A stretch of DNA of 64,000 nucleotides from Agilicoccus flavus (GCF_014857905.1 NZ_JACYXE010000004.1:248001-312000), one strand, 5' to 3'; shown: positions 18,013 to 27,475, counted from the first letter of the stretch. The notes: generated by a model not told the origin, from the sequence alone. A program made the numbers and translations.

Positions 18013-18650
18013 GCACGGCGGGTCCCGGCGAGCCCACGGCGACCCCAGCGAACGCGACGGCGAGCAACTGGAACATCGCGAACGCCCTCACCGTCCTGCG
18101 CATCGCCCTCGTCCCCGTCTTCGGGTGGTTGTTGCTCGCCGACGGGGGCCACGAGGCCCCGCTGCGCTGGTGGGCGGCGGTCGTCTTCGTCCTCGCCATG
18201 GCCACCGACCGCCTCGACGGGCAACTGGCCCGGTCCCGCAACCTCATCACCGACTTCGGCAAGCTCGCCGACCCCATCGCCGACAAGGCGCTGACGGGCA
18301 TGGCCTTCATCGGGCTGTCGATCGTCGGCGACCTCTGGTGGTGGGTGACCGTCCTCGTCCTCGTGCGCGAGATCGGCGTCACGCTGCTGCGCTTCGTCGT
18401 CATCCGGCACGGGGTCATGCCGGCCTCGCGCGGCGGCAAGCTCAAGACCGTGCTGCAGGCGGTCGCGTTGACGATGTTTCTCGTGCCGCTCGGCGGGTGG
18501 TGGGCGGCGCTCGCGATCGCCGCCATGGCGGCGGCGGTGCTCGTCACCGTCGTGACCGGGGTCGACTACGTGCTCGCCGCGCGGCGACTCGTCGCGGCGC
18601 CGTCGCGGACCCCGGATTCCGACGCGCACGGAACGGCCGGCCCCCGATGA
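18009..18650 (+). CDS. pgsA: CDP-diacylglycerol-glycerol-3-phosphate 3-phosphatidyltransferase
   Basis: A 213-residue membrane enzyme that makes phosphatidylglycerol phosphate. The CDP-alcohol phosphotransferase signature D-x2-D-G-x2-A-R-x8-G-x3-D-x3-D is complete in [20 protein letters not shown] followed by [10 protein letters not shown]. Five or six membrane helices follow. The GTG at 18009 overlaps the rimO stop (GTGA); a GTG three codons earlier is also possible. Its stop overlaps cinA. The order rimO-like gene, pgsA, cinA, clgR is conserved in actinomycetes. Confidence 0.93.
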   Translation: MSTAGPGEPTATPANATASNWNIANALTVLRIALVPVFGWLLLADGGHEAPLRWWAAVVFVLAMATDRLDGQLARSRNLITDFGKLADPIADKALTGMAFIGLSIVGDLWWWVTVLVLVREIGVTLLRFVVIRHGVMPASRGGKLKTVLQAVALTMFLVPLGGWWAALAIAAMAAAVLVTVVTGVDYVLAARRLVAAPSRTPDSDAHGTAGPR

Positions 18651-19135
18651 ACGCGCCCGCGTCGGTCGACGTCGCCGCGCTCGTCGAGCACCTCGCCCGC
18701 ACCGGTCAGACGGTCGCCACGGGAGAGTCGCTCACCGGTGGACTCGTGGTCGCCACCCTCGTCGACCCGCCCGGCGCCTCCCGCGTGGTCCGGGGCGGGG
18801 TCGTCGCCTACCACAGCGACGTCAAGACGGGCCTGCTCGGCGTCGACGTCGGCGTGCTCGTGAACGGCGGACCCGTCCAGGCGGAGGTCGCGGCGCAGCT
18901 GGCCAAGGGGGCGGCGCACCGGTTCGGCGCCACGTGGGGGATCGGGACCACGGGGGTCGCCGGGCCCGCACGCTCGGAGGGCTCGGCCGTCGGGACCGTG
19001 TACGTCGCGGTGATGTCGTCCGCGACGCGCTCGGTGCGCGAGCTGCACCTGCCCGGAGACCGGGCCGCGATCCGGGTCGCGACCGTGCACGCGGCGCTGG
19101 GAATGCTGGCCGAGCTCAGCGCGCTTCACATCTGA
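18647..19135 (+). CDS. cinA: CinA C-terminal domain, nicotinamide-nucleotide amidase
   Basis: A 162-residue protein that consists only of the CinA C-terminal (PncC) domain: TVATGESLTGGLVVATLV, the VVAYHSDVKTGLLGV segment and GIGTTGVAGPA. This domain deamidates nicotinamide mononucleotide to nicotinate mononucleotide in NAD recycling. The N-terminal MoCF domain of full CinA proteins is absent, as in many actinomycetes. The ATG overlaps the pgsA stop by 4 bp (ATGA). Confidence 0.92.
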   Translation: MNAPASVDVAALVEHLARTGQTVATGESLTGGLVVATLVDPPGASRVVRGGVVAYHSDVKTGLLGVDVGVLVNGGPVQAEVAAQLAKGAAHRFGATWGIGTTGVAGPARSEGSAVGTVYVAVMSSATRSVRELHLPGDRAAIRVATVHAALGMLAELSALHI

Positions 19136-19222
19136 TCGGACGGCAAGCTGCTGCGGGCGCCCGATCGGCCGAACAGGTACCGTAGAGGTCGGGTTCATCG
19201 ATGACGTGAGGGGAGGGGCGCC

Positions 19223-19597
19223 GTGGCCGTCGTGTTGAGGCATGAGGTGGGTGACGTGTTACGCACCCGCCGCCAGGGCCTGGGCCGTACCCTTCGGGAC
19301 GTGTCGACGCTCGCCTCGGTCTCGCTGGGGTACCTCAGCGAGGTGGAGCGCGGCGAGAAGGAGGCCTCCTCCGAGCTGCTCGCGTCGATCTGCGCGGCCC
19401 TCGACCTGCCGATGTCCACGATGCTGCGCGATGTCTCCGACCGCCTCGAGAGCGTCGAGGAGGCCACCGAAGGCCGCCTGCGCCCGACGCGTCTCGCACC
19501 TGCCGGGGCCACGGCCGCCGCCGACGGCGCGGTCGCCCCGGCCGTCCCGCTCCCGGTCAGTACGAGCGGCGTCCTGCGCCGCGACTCCGCCGCCTGA
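19223..19597 (+). CDS. clgR: ClgR-like XRE-family transcriptional activator
   Basis: A 124-residue Cro/C1-type regulator. The helix-turn-helix spans about residues 6-62 ([20 protein letters not shown], then [22 protein letters not shown]). The position directly after pgsA and cinA is that of clgR, which activates clp protease and other stress genes in Streptomyces, Corynebacterium and mycobacteria. The protein ends in Ala-Ala, the type of C-terminus by which ClgR is known to be degraded by Clp protease in Streptomyces. The GTG start follows a GAGGGGAGGGG ribosome site. Its last 41 bp overlap the end of the glycosylase gene on the other strand. Confidence 0.88.
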   Translation: MAVVLRHEVGDVLRTRRQGLGRTLRDVSTLASVSLGYLSEVERGEKEASSELLASICAALDLPMSTMLRDVSDRLESVEEATEGRLRPTRLAPAGATAAADGAVAPAVPLPVSTSGVLRRDSAA

Positions 19598-20456
19598 CCT
19601 CGCCGCCCCGCCCGCCGGCGGACCCGAGCGGCTCCTGCGGTCGACCGTCGTCGGCCGGCCCTGGTCCGCCCTGACACGCGGGGCACGAGAACATGGTGCG
19701 TTCCCGCGGGGCCGGTCCGATCATCGAGACCCGCACCGTGGCCCCGCACCTCAGGCAGGGTCGGCCCGATCGGGCGTGCACCCACGTCGTCGGCTCGCGC
19801 CCGCCGCGGCCCGTCGTCGTCTGGACGGCGTTCTCGCGGTTGAGCAGGAGGAGGCGCCGAGCCCGGTCGACCAGGGCCTCGAGGGCGCCGTCCGGCAGCT
19901 CGGCGATGGGCGTCCAGGGATGGAGCCGCTGGAGGAAGAGGGACTCGGCGGCGTACATCGTGCCGATCCCGGCCAGGTTGCGCTGGTCGAGCAGCGCCTC
20001 GCCGACCGCGACGTCGGGGTGGGCCCGCACCCGGTGCAGGGCCTCCGACGCGTCCCAATCCGGGCCGAGCAGGTCGGGCCCGAGGTGTCCGACGAGGGTG
20101 TGCTCCTCGCTGGTGGGGACCACGTCGAGCATGCCGAGCAGCCGCCCGAGACACGTCCACACCGACGTGCCGACGACCGCGCGCAGCCGGTGGTCGCCCA
20201 GGTCGCGGGCGCTCACGTCGCTCGTCGCTGCGACGCGCCACTGGCCGTCCATGCGCAGGTGGGAGTGGATCGTCACGCCCCCCTCCACGCGGTGGAGCAC
20301 GTGCTTGCCGCGGCTGACGACCTCGAGGGTCGACCGACCGGTCAGGTCGACCTCGGCGACCCCGGCCCAGCGCAGGTCCGTGACGGTGAGCTCGGCGCCC
20401 GCGAGCGCCTGGTGCAGGCGGCGGGCGGTGCGGAAGACGGTGTCACCCTCGGGCAC
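19557..20456 (-). CDS. nei: Fpg/Nei-family DNA glycosylase (endonuclease VIII type)
   Basis: A 299-residue bifunctional DNA glycosylase/AP lyase. The mature N-terminus PEGDTVFR provides Pro2 (nucleophile) and Glu3. The helix-two-turns-helix is in [19 protein letters not shown], and the zinc finger has Cys234, Cys237, Cys258 and Cys261. The P-E-G-D start is that of the Nei branch rather than Fpg (P-E-L-P). It removes oxidised pyrimidines. The GTG follows a GGAGG site. A basic low-complexity tail of about 35 residues extends past the zinc finger and is the part that overlaps clgR by 41 bp. Confidence 0.92.
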   Translation of the reverse strand: MPEGDTVFRTARRLHQALAGAELTVTDLRWAGVAEVDLTGRSTLEVVSRGKHVLHRVEGGVTIHSHLRMDGQWRVAATSDVSARDLGDHRLRAVVGTSVWTCLGRLLGMLDVVPTSEEHTLVGHLGPDLLGPDWDASEALHRVRAHPDVAVGEALLDQRNLAGIGTMYAAESLFLQRLHPWTPIAELPDGALEALVDRARRLLLLNRENAVQTTTGRGGREPTTWVHARSGRPCLRCGATVRVSMIGPAPRERTMFSCPACQGGPGPADDGRPQEPLGSAGGRGGEVRRRSRGAGRRSY

Positions 20457-20573
20457 GACGCACCTCCGCCCGGGTCATCGAGGGCAGACCGGGTCGCCCG
20501 GTCGGTCCTGCGACGGCGGCCGCCGCGACCGATGTCGCGCGCCCTCGCAGAGGCCCGTGGGGCGGGGTGGGCG

Positions 20574-23500
20574 TCATCGCCGCATCCGCAGGCCGCGCGG
20601 CGTCGTCACGAACCCGGCCTCCCGGAGGGCGGCGCCGATCGGGTGCTCGGAGCGCAACGCCGCCTCGCCGTCGACCCGCTCGACGGCGAGGGCGCCGAGC
20701 CGCCCGTCGGTGACGGCGCCCGCGAGCGCGGTGGCCGTCTCGGCCAGGGGCCCGGGTTCGTCGCAGAACGCGAGCAGGCTCTTCCCGCCCCGTTCGACGT
20801 AGGCCGTGAGGCGCCCGTCATGCAGGACGACGAGCGCGCCCGCCTTGCGTCCGGGGCGGTGCCCGGTGCCCTCGCCGGCCCGGGAGTCGGGGCGACGCTC
20901 TGCCGGGGCCCGGGACCGGTCGGCGTCACCGTCGAGCTCGTCGCGCGCGCCGGCGGCGCCGCCCGCGTCCGCCGGCCCGTCGGTTCCTCGATCGGGCGCG
21001 TCCGCCGGCCCTCCCGGCCAGTCGAGGGCCGCGCCGTACGGGTTTGCGGGGTCGGTCGCGGCGAGGACGACGGCCGAGGTCACGACCCCATCGTGACCGG
21101 ACACCGAGGGGCCGCGGCGGCCCGACGGGGGACCCTCGGGACCCTGACCGAGCGGTCGGGCCAGGGCGCGGAGGCGGTCGACGGCGCCGTTCGTCGCGAA
21201 CTGTGCCGCCCCCAGGCCCTCGACGAAGTAGCCGCGCCGGACCTGACCGACGTCCTCGGCGGCGGCGAGCACGCGGTAGACGCCGGAGAAGCCACCCGGC
21301 ACCGATTCGGCGACCACGCTCCCGCGCGTGAGGAGGCCGTACCGGTCGAGGAGGACCTCGGCCAGGGCGTAGCCCCTGATCGTCGGGTCGGGTTCGGGCG
21401 TGGGCACGAGGCTCCACCGACCCGAGGTCGTTCCGTCTCCGGAGCCCGCGGCGGCGGGAGCCCCGGTGGCCGCCCCGCCGCGTCCGGCCCCCGCCGACCA
21501 TCCCGTCAAGGAGCCGAACGAGCGCCGCGAGTAGCGGCCCGGCCGGGGGGCCGGGCGCCGGCTCGTTCCCCCGGAACGGCGTCGGCCCGCGAGCAGCGCC
21601 CGCAGCGGCGCCACGCCGTCGCCGGTCACCAGGCCCGCCCAGACGAGGTCCCACAGCACGCGGGTCGCCTCGCTCGCCTCGACCCCGGATGCGGCGACGA
21701 GGTCGCGGTAGAACCACCCACCCCCGCCCGCGAGGGTGTCGAGCACGGCGCGGTGGTGCTCGGCGGGGGTGAAACCGGGATCGGGAGGCGCGACCGTCAG
21801 CGGCGCGGTCGCGGTCGGGTGCAGGGAGACCCAGCCGTCGTGGCCCGGCAGGGAACCGTGGCCCTGCCACGTCACCTCGCCGGCCGCCATGAGTTCGTCG
21901 AGCAGGTTCGGTCGGTACCCGCGCACGCGCGCCGGGAGGACGAGGGAATCCAGAGCGCTCGCCGGGAGGACCGCGCCGGCGAGTTGCTCGACGGCCCGCA
22001 TCACCCCGTCGACCCCGCGCAGGTCGCCGCCGATCCCCTGCCAGGCGGGGACGAATCGGGCGAGGTCGGCCTGCTCCACCGGCTCGACCTCGGCGCGCAG
22101 CAGGGCGAGCGACCGGCGTTTGAGGATGCGCAGGACGTCGGTGTCGCAGTAGTCGAGGTGCGCGGCCTCGCCGGAGGCGGGCGGGGGCGCTCCGCCGGCG
22201 CCCGGCTCCGGCCGCGCGCCGTCCGACGCGTCCTCGGGCGACGGGCCGGTGTGGAGTGGACGGAGGTGCCCGGTGACGACGCGGCCGTCGGCGACGAGCC
22301 GGCCCAGGGCCGAGCGCACCACGGCGATGCCGAGCCCGAACCGGCGCGCGACGTCGGCCGCCCCGAAGGGGCCGTGGGTGCGGGCGTGCCGGGAGACGAG
22401 GTCGGCGAGCGGGTCGGCGCCGCCGGAAAGGAACGCCTCCGGCAGGCCCACGGGCAGGGCGACGCCGAGGGCGTCCCGCAGCCGGCCCGCGTCCTCGACG
22501 GCCGCCCACGTCGGCGCGCCCGCCACGCGGACGCGCACGAGGCGACGCGCACGCTCGAGGTCGTCCAGCCACCCGGGGACGTGCGCCGCGACGTCCTCCC
22601 GTGTCCGCGCCGCGACCTCCGCCTCGCTCAGGGGACCGAGGCGCCGCACGAGGTCGGCGACGTCCTCGGCGTGCCGCGCCCGCCGGTCGGGTTCGAGGCA
22701 CTGCAGCTGCGCCTCCGTGCGGCGTACCGCCTCGGGGTCGAGCAGATCGGCGAGGGACGAGGACTGCGTCCCGAGCAGGTCGGCGAGCAGTTCCGGGTCG
22801 AGCGACAGCGCCGCCGCCCGCCGCTCCGCCAGCGGGGCGTCGCCCTCGTAGAGGTACTGGGCGACGTAGCCGAACATGAGGCTGCGGGCGAACGGCGACG
22901 CAGTGGGCGTCTCGACCTCGACGACCCGCACCGCCCGCGAGGCGATCCGCGACATGAGGTCGACGAGACCGTCCACGTCGAAGACGTCCCGGAGGCACTC
23001 CCGCACCGCCTCGAGGACGATCGGGAACGACTCGTACCGGGAGGCGACCGCCAGCAGCGAGGCCGAGCGTTGCCGCTGCTGCCACAGGGCCTGCCGGCGG
23101 CCGGGATTGCGCCGGGGGAGGAGGAGGGCGCGGGCCGCGCACTCCCGGAAGCGCGACGCGAACAGCGCCGACCCCCCGATCCGTTCGGTGACGAGGTCGC
23201 GGACGTCGTCGGCGGCCAGGACGATGGCGTCGACGACCTCGTCGGGGCGGCCGGGGCCCGTCGACCAGCCGTCGGCCTCCGGGCCTCCCGGGGGTCCGTC
23301 GGCGGACCCGAGCCCGCCGGACCCGCCGCCGAACTCGACGTCGGGCAGGCGCAGGACGATCCCGTCGTCGCCGTGCATGGCCTGCACGTCGAGGCCGAAC
23401 CGCTCCTCCATCCGGGCCGCGATGCACAGCGCCCACGGCGCGTGCACCTGGCTGCCGAAGGGGGAGTGCACGACGATCCGCCAGTCGCCGATCTCGTCGC

Positions 23501-25817
23501 GGAAGCGTTCGACGACGATGGTCCGGTCGTCGGGCACGTGCCCCGTCGCCTCGGACTGCTCGCGGACGTAGGCGAGCAGGTTGTCGGCCGCCCAGTCGTC
23601 GAGCCCGGCCTCGAGCAGCCTGACCCGGGAGGCCTCCGGTGGATCGGCGGCCATCGCCCCGACGAACGCCCCGACGGCCGCGCCCAGCTCGGCGGGGCGG
23701 CCCAGGGTGTCGCCCTTCCAGAACGGCAGCCGCCCCGCCGCCCCGGGGGCGGGCGAGACGAGGACCCGGTCGTGGGTGATGTCCTCGATGCGCCAGGTGG
23801 ACGTCCCGAGTGTGAAGACGTCGCCGACGCGCGACTCGTAGACCATCTCCTCGTCGAGTTCACCGACGCGCCGGCTCGCGCGCTCGTCGCCCGAGGCGAG
23901 GAAGACGCCGTACAGCCCCCGATCGGGGATCGTGCCGCCGCTCGTGACGGCGAGGCGCTGCGCGCCCGGGCGGCCGGTGAGCGTGTTGGTGACGCGGTCC
24001 CACACGATGCGCGGTCGCAGTTCCGCGAACTCCTCGGAGGGGTAGCGACCGGCGAGCATGTCGAGGACCGACTCGAGCACCGGCCGGGACAGGGTCGCGT
24101 AGGGCGCCGACTCACGCACGACCCGCAGCAGGTCGTCCACCGCCCAGTCGTCGAGGGCGCACATCGCCACCACCTGCTGGGCCAGCACGTCGAGCGGGTT
24201 GGCGGGGATGCGCAGCGCCTCGATCCCGCCGCGGCGCATCTGCTCGACGACGACGGCGCTCTGCACCAGGTCTCCGCGGTACTTGGGCAGGAACACGCCG
24301 CGCGAGACGGCCCCCACCTGGTGGCCGGCCCGGCCCACCCGCTGCAGACCGCTCGCGACGCTGGGCGGCGACTCCACCTGGACGACGAGGTCGATCGCAC
24401 CCATGTCGATGCCCAGCTCGAGGCTGCTCGTGGCGACGACCGCGGGCAGCCGACCGGCCTTGAGCGCGTCCTCGATCTCGGCCCGCACCTCCTTGCTCAC
24501 CGACCCGTGGTGGGCCCGCGCGAGGACCGGTGGCGCGCCGGCCGACGTGCCCGACTGCCCCGTGAGCTGCGCCGGCGGCCGGGGCGCGGGGGCGTCGTGT
24601 GTCGCGGGGTCGACGTACCAGTCGTCGTCGTCTCCGTCTTGGTCCAGGCCCGGGTCGCCCTGCCCACCCTCGGCACCGTCGGGGTGCGCGACGTCCGACG
24701 TGACCACCCCGACGACCGGCTCCCCGGTGTCCTCGGTCCCCGCTGCGTCCACTGTGTCCTTCGTGTCCTCGGGGCCCCCGACGGGCGCCGGTCCGGCCGC
24801 CTCGAGCCGCTCCGCCCAGATCTCGTTGAGCCGGCTCGTGAGGCGTTCCGCGAGGCGACGGGAGTTGGCGAAGACGAGGGTGGAGGTGTGTTCCGCCACG
24901 AGGTCGACGATGCGCTCCTCGACGTGCGGCCAGATGGAGCTCCGGTTCTCGGCGCCCGCGGCGGGGCCCGAGAGGTCCTCGGTCACCGCGCCCAGCTCGC
25001 CCATGTCGGGCACCGGCACGACGACGTCGAGGTCCCAGCGCTTGGCCGCCGGGGGAGCGACGATGCGGACCTGCCCGGTGCCGGAGAGGAACCGGCCCAC
25101 CTCCTCGACGGGCCGGACCGTCGCCGACAGCCCGATGCGCTGGGGCCGCCGCTGCGCGAGCGCGTCGAGGCGGGCGAGGCTCACGGCCAGGTGGGCCCCC
25201 CGCTTCGTGCCGGCCACCGCGTGGATCTCGTCGACGATGACCGCCTCCACGCCGACGAGGCTCTCCCGCGCGCGGGACGTGAGCAGGAGGAACAGCGACT
25301 CGGGGGTCGTGATGAGGATGTCGCTGGGCCGGCGCGTGAACGCGGCGCGCTCCCGGGCCGGGGTGTCGCCGGAGCGGGTGGCGACGGTCACGTGCGAGAA
25401 GGGTTCGTCGAGCCGGGCCGCTGCCCGCTCGATGCCCACGAGAGGGGAGCGCAGGTTGCGCTCGACGTCGACCGCCAGCGCCTTCAGGGGCGAGACGTAA
25501 AGGATCCGGCAGGCCCGCTCCGGGTCGGGGCGCGGGGACGTGGCGAGACGGTCGAGGCCCCACAGGAACGCCGAGAGGGTCTTGCCGGATCCGGTCGGGG
25601 CGACGACGAGCGTGTCCTCCCCGGAGCTGATCGACGCCCAGGCCGCCGCCTGTGCCGGCGTCGGGGCCGCGAACGCCTCGGTGAACCACGTGCGCGTGGG
25701 CGGGGAGAACCGCGCGAGCACGTCGTCGTCGACCGACGCGTCGGCTGTGTGGGCCGGGTCGGCCGGCGCGAGCGGCTCGGCACGGGGCGCGGAGTCCGCG
25801 GGCGGCGTGGAGGTCAT
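20574..25817 (-). CDS. lhr: Lhr-family ATP-dependent DNA helicase
   Basis: A 1747-residue superfamily 2 helicase, longer than the about 1500 residues of mycobacterial Lhr. Walker A APTGSGKT is at 73-80, the DEIH box at 196-199 and the SAT motif at 231-233; the second RecA domain has LELGIDMGAIDLVVQVESPPSV and QRVGRAGHQ. Winged-helix and the Lhr core domain follow, then the long C-terminal domain. Extra length comes from Gly/Ser/Pro-rich inserts, for example in the first domain and near residues 1440-1500. Lhr is a 3'-to-5' DNA-dependent translocase; in mycobacteria it belongs to the DNA damage response. The ATG at 25817 follows a RecA-NDp-like promoter, which fits. Confidence 0.94.
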   Translation of the reverse strand: MTSTPPADSAPRAEPLAPADPAHTADASVDDDVLARFSPPTRTWFTEAFAAPTPAQAAAWASISSGEDTLVVAPTGSGKTLSAFLWGLDRLATSPRPDPERACRILYVSPLKALAVDVERNLRSPLVGIERAAARLDEPFSHVTVATRSGDTPARERAAFTRRPSDILITTPESLFLLLTSRARESLVGVEAVIVDEIHAVAGTKRGAHLAVSLARLDALAQRRPQRIGLSATVRPVEEVGRFLSGTGQVRIVAPPAAKRWDLDVVVPVPDMGELGAVTEDLSGPAAGAENRSSIWPHVEERIVDLVAEHTSTLVFANSRRLAERLTSRLNEIWAERLEAAGPAPVGGPEDTKDTVDAAGTEDTGEPVVGVVTSDVAHPDGAEGGQGDPGLDQDGDDDDWYVDPATHDAPAPRPPAQLTGQSGTSAGAPPVLARAHHGSVSKEVRAEIEDALKAGRLPAVVATSSLELGIDMGAIDLVVQVESPPSVASGLQRVGRAGHQVGAVSRGVFLPKYRGDLVQSAVVVEQMRRGGIEALRIPANPLDVLAQQVVAMCALDDWAVDDLLRVVRESAPYATLSRPVLESVLDMLAGRYPSEEFAELRPRIVWDRVTNTLTGRPGAQRLAVTSGGTIPDRGLYGVFLASGDERASRRVGELDEEMVYESRVGDVFTLGTSTWRIEDITHDRVLVSPAPGAAGRLPFWKGDTLGRPAELGAAVGAFVGAMAADPPEASRVRLLEAGLDDWAADNLLAYVREQSEATGHVPDDRTIVVERFRDEIGDWRIVVHSPFGSQVHAPWALCIAARMEERFGLDVQAMHGDDGIVLRLPDVEFGGGSGGLGSADGPPGGPEADGWSTGPGRPDEVVDAIVLAADDVRDLVTERIGGSALFASRFRECAARALLLPRRNPGRRQALWQQRQRSASLLAVASRYESFPIVLEAVRECLRDVFDVDGLVDLMSRIASRAVRVVEVETPTASPFARSLMFGYVAQYLYEGDAPLAERRAAALSLDPELLADLLGTQSSSLADLLDPEAVRRTEAQLQCLEPDRRARHAEDVADLVRRLGPLSEAEVAARTREDVAAHVPGWLDDLERARRLVRVRVAGAPTWAAVEDAGRLRDALGVALPVGLPEAFLSGGADPLADLVSRHARTHGPFGAADVARRFGLGIAVVRSALGRLVADGRVVTGHLRPLHTGPSPEDASDGARPEPGAGGAPPPASGEAAHLDYCDTDVLRILKRRSLALLRAEVEPVEQADLARFVPAWQGIGGDLRGVDGVMRAVEQLAGAVLPASALDSLVLPARVRGYRPNLLDELMAAGEVTWQGHGSLPGHDGWVSLHPTATAPLTVAPPDPGFTPAEHHRAVLDTLAGGGGWFYRDLVAASGVEASEATRVLWDLVWAGLVTGDGVAPLRALLAGRRRSGGTSRRPAPRPGRYSRRSFGSLTGWSAGAGRGGAATGAPAAAGSGDGTTSGRWSLVPTPEPDPTIRGYALAEVLLDRYGLLTRGSVVAESVPGGFSGVYRVLAAAEDVGQVRRGYFVEGLGAAQFATNGAVDRLRALARPLGQGPEGPPSGRRGPSVSGHDGVVTSAVVLAATDPANPYGAALDWPGGPADAPDRGTDGPADAGGAAGARDELDGDADRSRAPAERRPDSRAGEGTGHRPGRKAGALVVLHDGRLTAYVERGGKSLLAFCDEPGPLAETATALAGAVTDGRLGALAVERVDGEAALRSEHPIGAALREAGFVTTPRGLRMRR

Positions 25818-25826
25818 GGTCGGCCC

Positions 25827-25849
25827 AGCCTGACATCCCGCACCGACAA
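25827..25849 (-). promoter_or_regulatory. RecA-NDp-like damage promoter of lhr
   Basis: On the minus strand TTGTCGGTG (25849-25841), 8 nt, then CAGGCT (25832-25827). This matches the LexA-independent damage promoter TTGTCRGTG-N8-TANNNT of mycobacteria except for the first base of the -10. The -10 ends 9 nt before the lhr ATG, so the mRNA would be leaderless or nearly so. Confidence 0.65.
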
Positions 25850-25942
25850 GGTCGTCACCCGAGCGGTCCGCACGCGCCACCCTCCGGGTTTCACGCTCAC
25901 CCGACCCGCGAGGCCGCACCGGGCGGTGGTTGACTCGCCTCC

Positions 25943-26182
25943 GTGAGAGAGAGCCGTTTCTGGGAACTCATGGACGACGAGTTCGGGCCCGGCTACGCGC
26001 GCAGTGTCGCCTCGGGCCAGGCGTTGACCGCGCTCGACGGGCGCACCGCCGACGAGGCCCTGGCGGGGGGCGTCCCCGCCCGCCGCGTGTGGTCCGCCGT
26101 GTGCGAGCAGATGTCCGTGCCCGAGGGCCGACGCCTCGGAGTGGACCACCCGCCCCGGGAACCTCGGCCTCAGGATCTCTGA
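25943..26182 (+). CDS. DUF3046 family protein
   Basis: A 79-residue protein with the DUF3046 pattern: MRESRFWELMDDEFGPGYARS, then LDGRTADEALAGGVPARRVWSAVCEQM. The family is restricted to actinomycetes and usually lies directly upstream of recA. Its function is unknown. Here a stress-protein gene on the opposite strand separates it from recA. It starts with GTG. Confidence 0.85.
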   Translation: MRESRFWELMDDEFGPGYARSVASGQALTALDGRTADEALAGGVPARRVWSAVCEQMSVPEGRRLGVDHPPREPRPQDL

Positions 26183-26230
26183 CGAGGCGCTCCCGCGCCC
26201 CCTCTCGTCGGCCGGGCGTGAGCGCCGCGC

Positions 26231-27253
26231 TCAGCGGTCCCGCACCCGGGCGGTCACCCCGACGGGGCAGGGCGAGACGCCGAGCATGTGCTGACTCACC
26301 GACCCCAGGAGGAGGCCGGCGAAGCCGCCGCGCCCCCGGCTGCCGACGACGAGGAGGTCGGCGTCGGCGGTGGCCGCGAGGACGACGTCCTCGGTCCGCC
26401 CGCGCGTCACGTGCATCTCGGCCGCGACCTCCGGGTGGGCCGATCCGGCCTCGGCGACGATCCGCTCCAACGTGCGCTCGTGACCGCCGACGACCCGCGC
26501 CCACTGGGGCGAGTCGGGGGTGGTGACGACCACGCCGTCGACCATCTCCAGCCACCACGCGAGGACGAGGTCGACGCGTCCGCCCGGCCCCGCCATGTCG
26601 AACGCGAAGTGGGCGGCCCGCACCGAGTCGACCGACCCGTCGACCCCGACGGTGATCTTCATCGATCCGCCCGGGTGACGGGTCTGCCCCTCGCGGACGA
26701 CGACGACGGGGCCGTGGGCGTGCGCCGCGGTCTGCAGGGACACCGTCCCGAGGACGGAACTGGCCACGCGCCCCTGGCCGCGGTTCCCGACGACGACCAT
26801 CGACGCCTCGCGGCTCGCCTCCACGAGGGGGCCGGCGGGGCGGCCCCAGGGCCGCGAGAACGTCAGGGGGACGTCCGGGGCGAGACCGCGGACGAATTCG
26901 CTCGCCTCGTCGACGACGGTGGAGCTCGAGTCCATCGCGTCGAGCTCGGGGTTGGTCCAGGCGACCGAGCTGTCGAGATGCGCAGCGCCGATGTACACCT
27001 CGCGCGAGCACAGCAGGTGCAACGGGCGCCCGCGTCGGACGGCCTCGCTCACGGCCCAGGCCAGGGCGGCGCGGGCCCCCGTCGAGCCGTCGACGCCGAC
27101 GACGACGGCGCCGGTGGGGACGTCGTGGCCCTCGGAGGCGTTGGACGTGTCGGCATCCTGCCCGAGGCCGTGTCCGGGGCCACGGCCGGGGGCACGGCCC
27201 TGCCCGGCGGGTGCGTCGGTGGCGCGGGGGGCGGTGTGGTCGGAGGCGCTCAT
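26231..27253 (-). CDS. Universal stress protein, two UspA domains
   Basis: A 340-residue protein with two tandem Usp domains (about 45-190 and 197-338). The first has VVVGVDGSTGARAALAWAV and VVVGNRGQGRVASSVLGTVS; the second has ITVGVDGSVDSVRAAHFAF and LLVVGSRGRGGFAGLLLGSVS. The G-x2-G-x9-G-S/T ATP-binding motif is present in both. An acidic, Gly-rich tail precedes the first domain. Such proteins bind ATP and act in stress and dormancy, with no defined reaction. The ATG at 27253 follows a GACAAT -10-like hexamer by 5 nt. Confidence 0.9.
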   Translation of the reverse strand: MSASDHTAPRATDAPAGQGRAPGRGPGHGLGQDADTSNASEGHDVPTGAVVVGVDGSTGARAALAWAVSEAVRRGRPLHLLCSREVYIGAAHLDSSVAWTNPELDAMDSSSTVVDEASEFVRGLAPDVPLTFSRPWGRPAGPLVEASREASMVVVGNRGQGRVASSVLGTVSLQTAAHAHGPVVVVREGQTRHPGGSMKITVGVDGSVDSVRAAHFAFDMAGPGGRVDLVLAWWLEMVDGVVVTTPDSPQWARVVGGHERTLERIVAEAGSAHPEVAAEMHVTRGRTEDVVLAATADADLLVVGSRGRGGFAGLLLGSVSQHMLGVSPCPVGVTARVRDR

Positions 27254-27258
27254 GCCCC

Positions 27259-27264
27259 ATTGTC
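27259..27264 (-). promoter_or_regulatory. -10-like hexamer of the universal stress gene
   Basis: On the minus strand GACAAT ends 5 nt before the ATG at 27253, again suggesting a leaderless mRNA. Confidence 0.4.
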
Positions 27265-27354
27265 GCCCGGAACACCCTCTCGTGTCCCCGAAGTCGACGG
27301 CCGGAACGAGGAGCGTGCGAGGCGTCCGGCGTGTCGCCCGGGTCGTGCTCGCTT

Positions 27355-27376
27355 TCGAACACGCGTTCGCTAGGGT
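27355..27376 (+). promoter_or_regulatory. SOS box and -10 of recA
   Basis: TCGAACACGCGTTCGC (27355-27370) fits the actinobacterial LexA site TCGAAC-N4-GTTCGA with one mismatch at the last base. It is directly followed by TAGGGT (27371-27376), a good -10. LexA bound here would cover the promoter. The leader to the recA ATG is about 165 nt. Confidence 0.85.
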
Positions 27377-27452
27377 GGCCGCAGGAGCACAGGCCGTCGG
27401 GCACGGTCGCGCGGTGCGATCCCGTCCACAGCGGGGACGCGGCGCGGCGACC

Positions 27453-27475
27453 TTGTCGGTGGTGGCTCCTAGCGT
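27453..27475 (+). promoter_or_regulatory. RecA-NDp promoter of recA
   Basis: TTGTCGGTG (27453-27461), 8 nt, TAGCGT (27470-27475): a perfect match to the RecA-NDp consensus, the LexA-independent damage promoter that PafBC activates in mycobacteria. It lies downstream of the SOS-controlled promoter and gives a leader of about 67 nt. Confidence 0.8.

Noticed and set aside
19242-25946. A 2234-residue open frame on the plus strand opposite lhr
   Set aside because: It is an Arg/Gly/Pro/Ala-rich shadow of lhr caused by high GC content. It has no domain and lhr explains the whole stretch.
27355-27370. Further SOS boxes elsewhere in the window, for example before dinG or lhr
   Set aside because: By eye, only the sites at recA and in the lexA/divS gap fit TCGAAC-N4-GTTCGA closely. 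TCGAAC alone occurs elsewhere but without the second half at the right distance.
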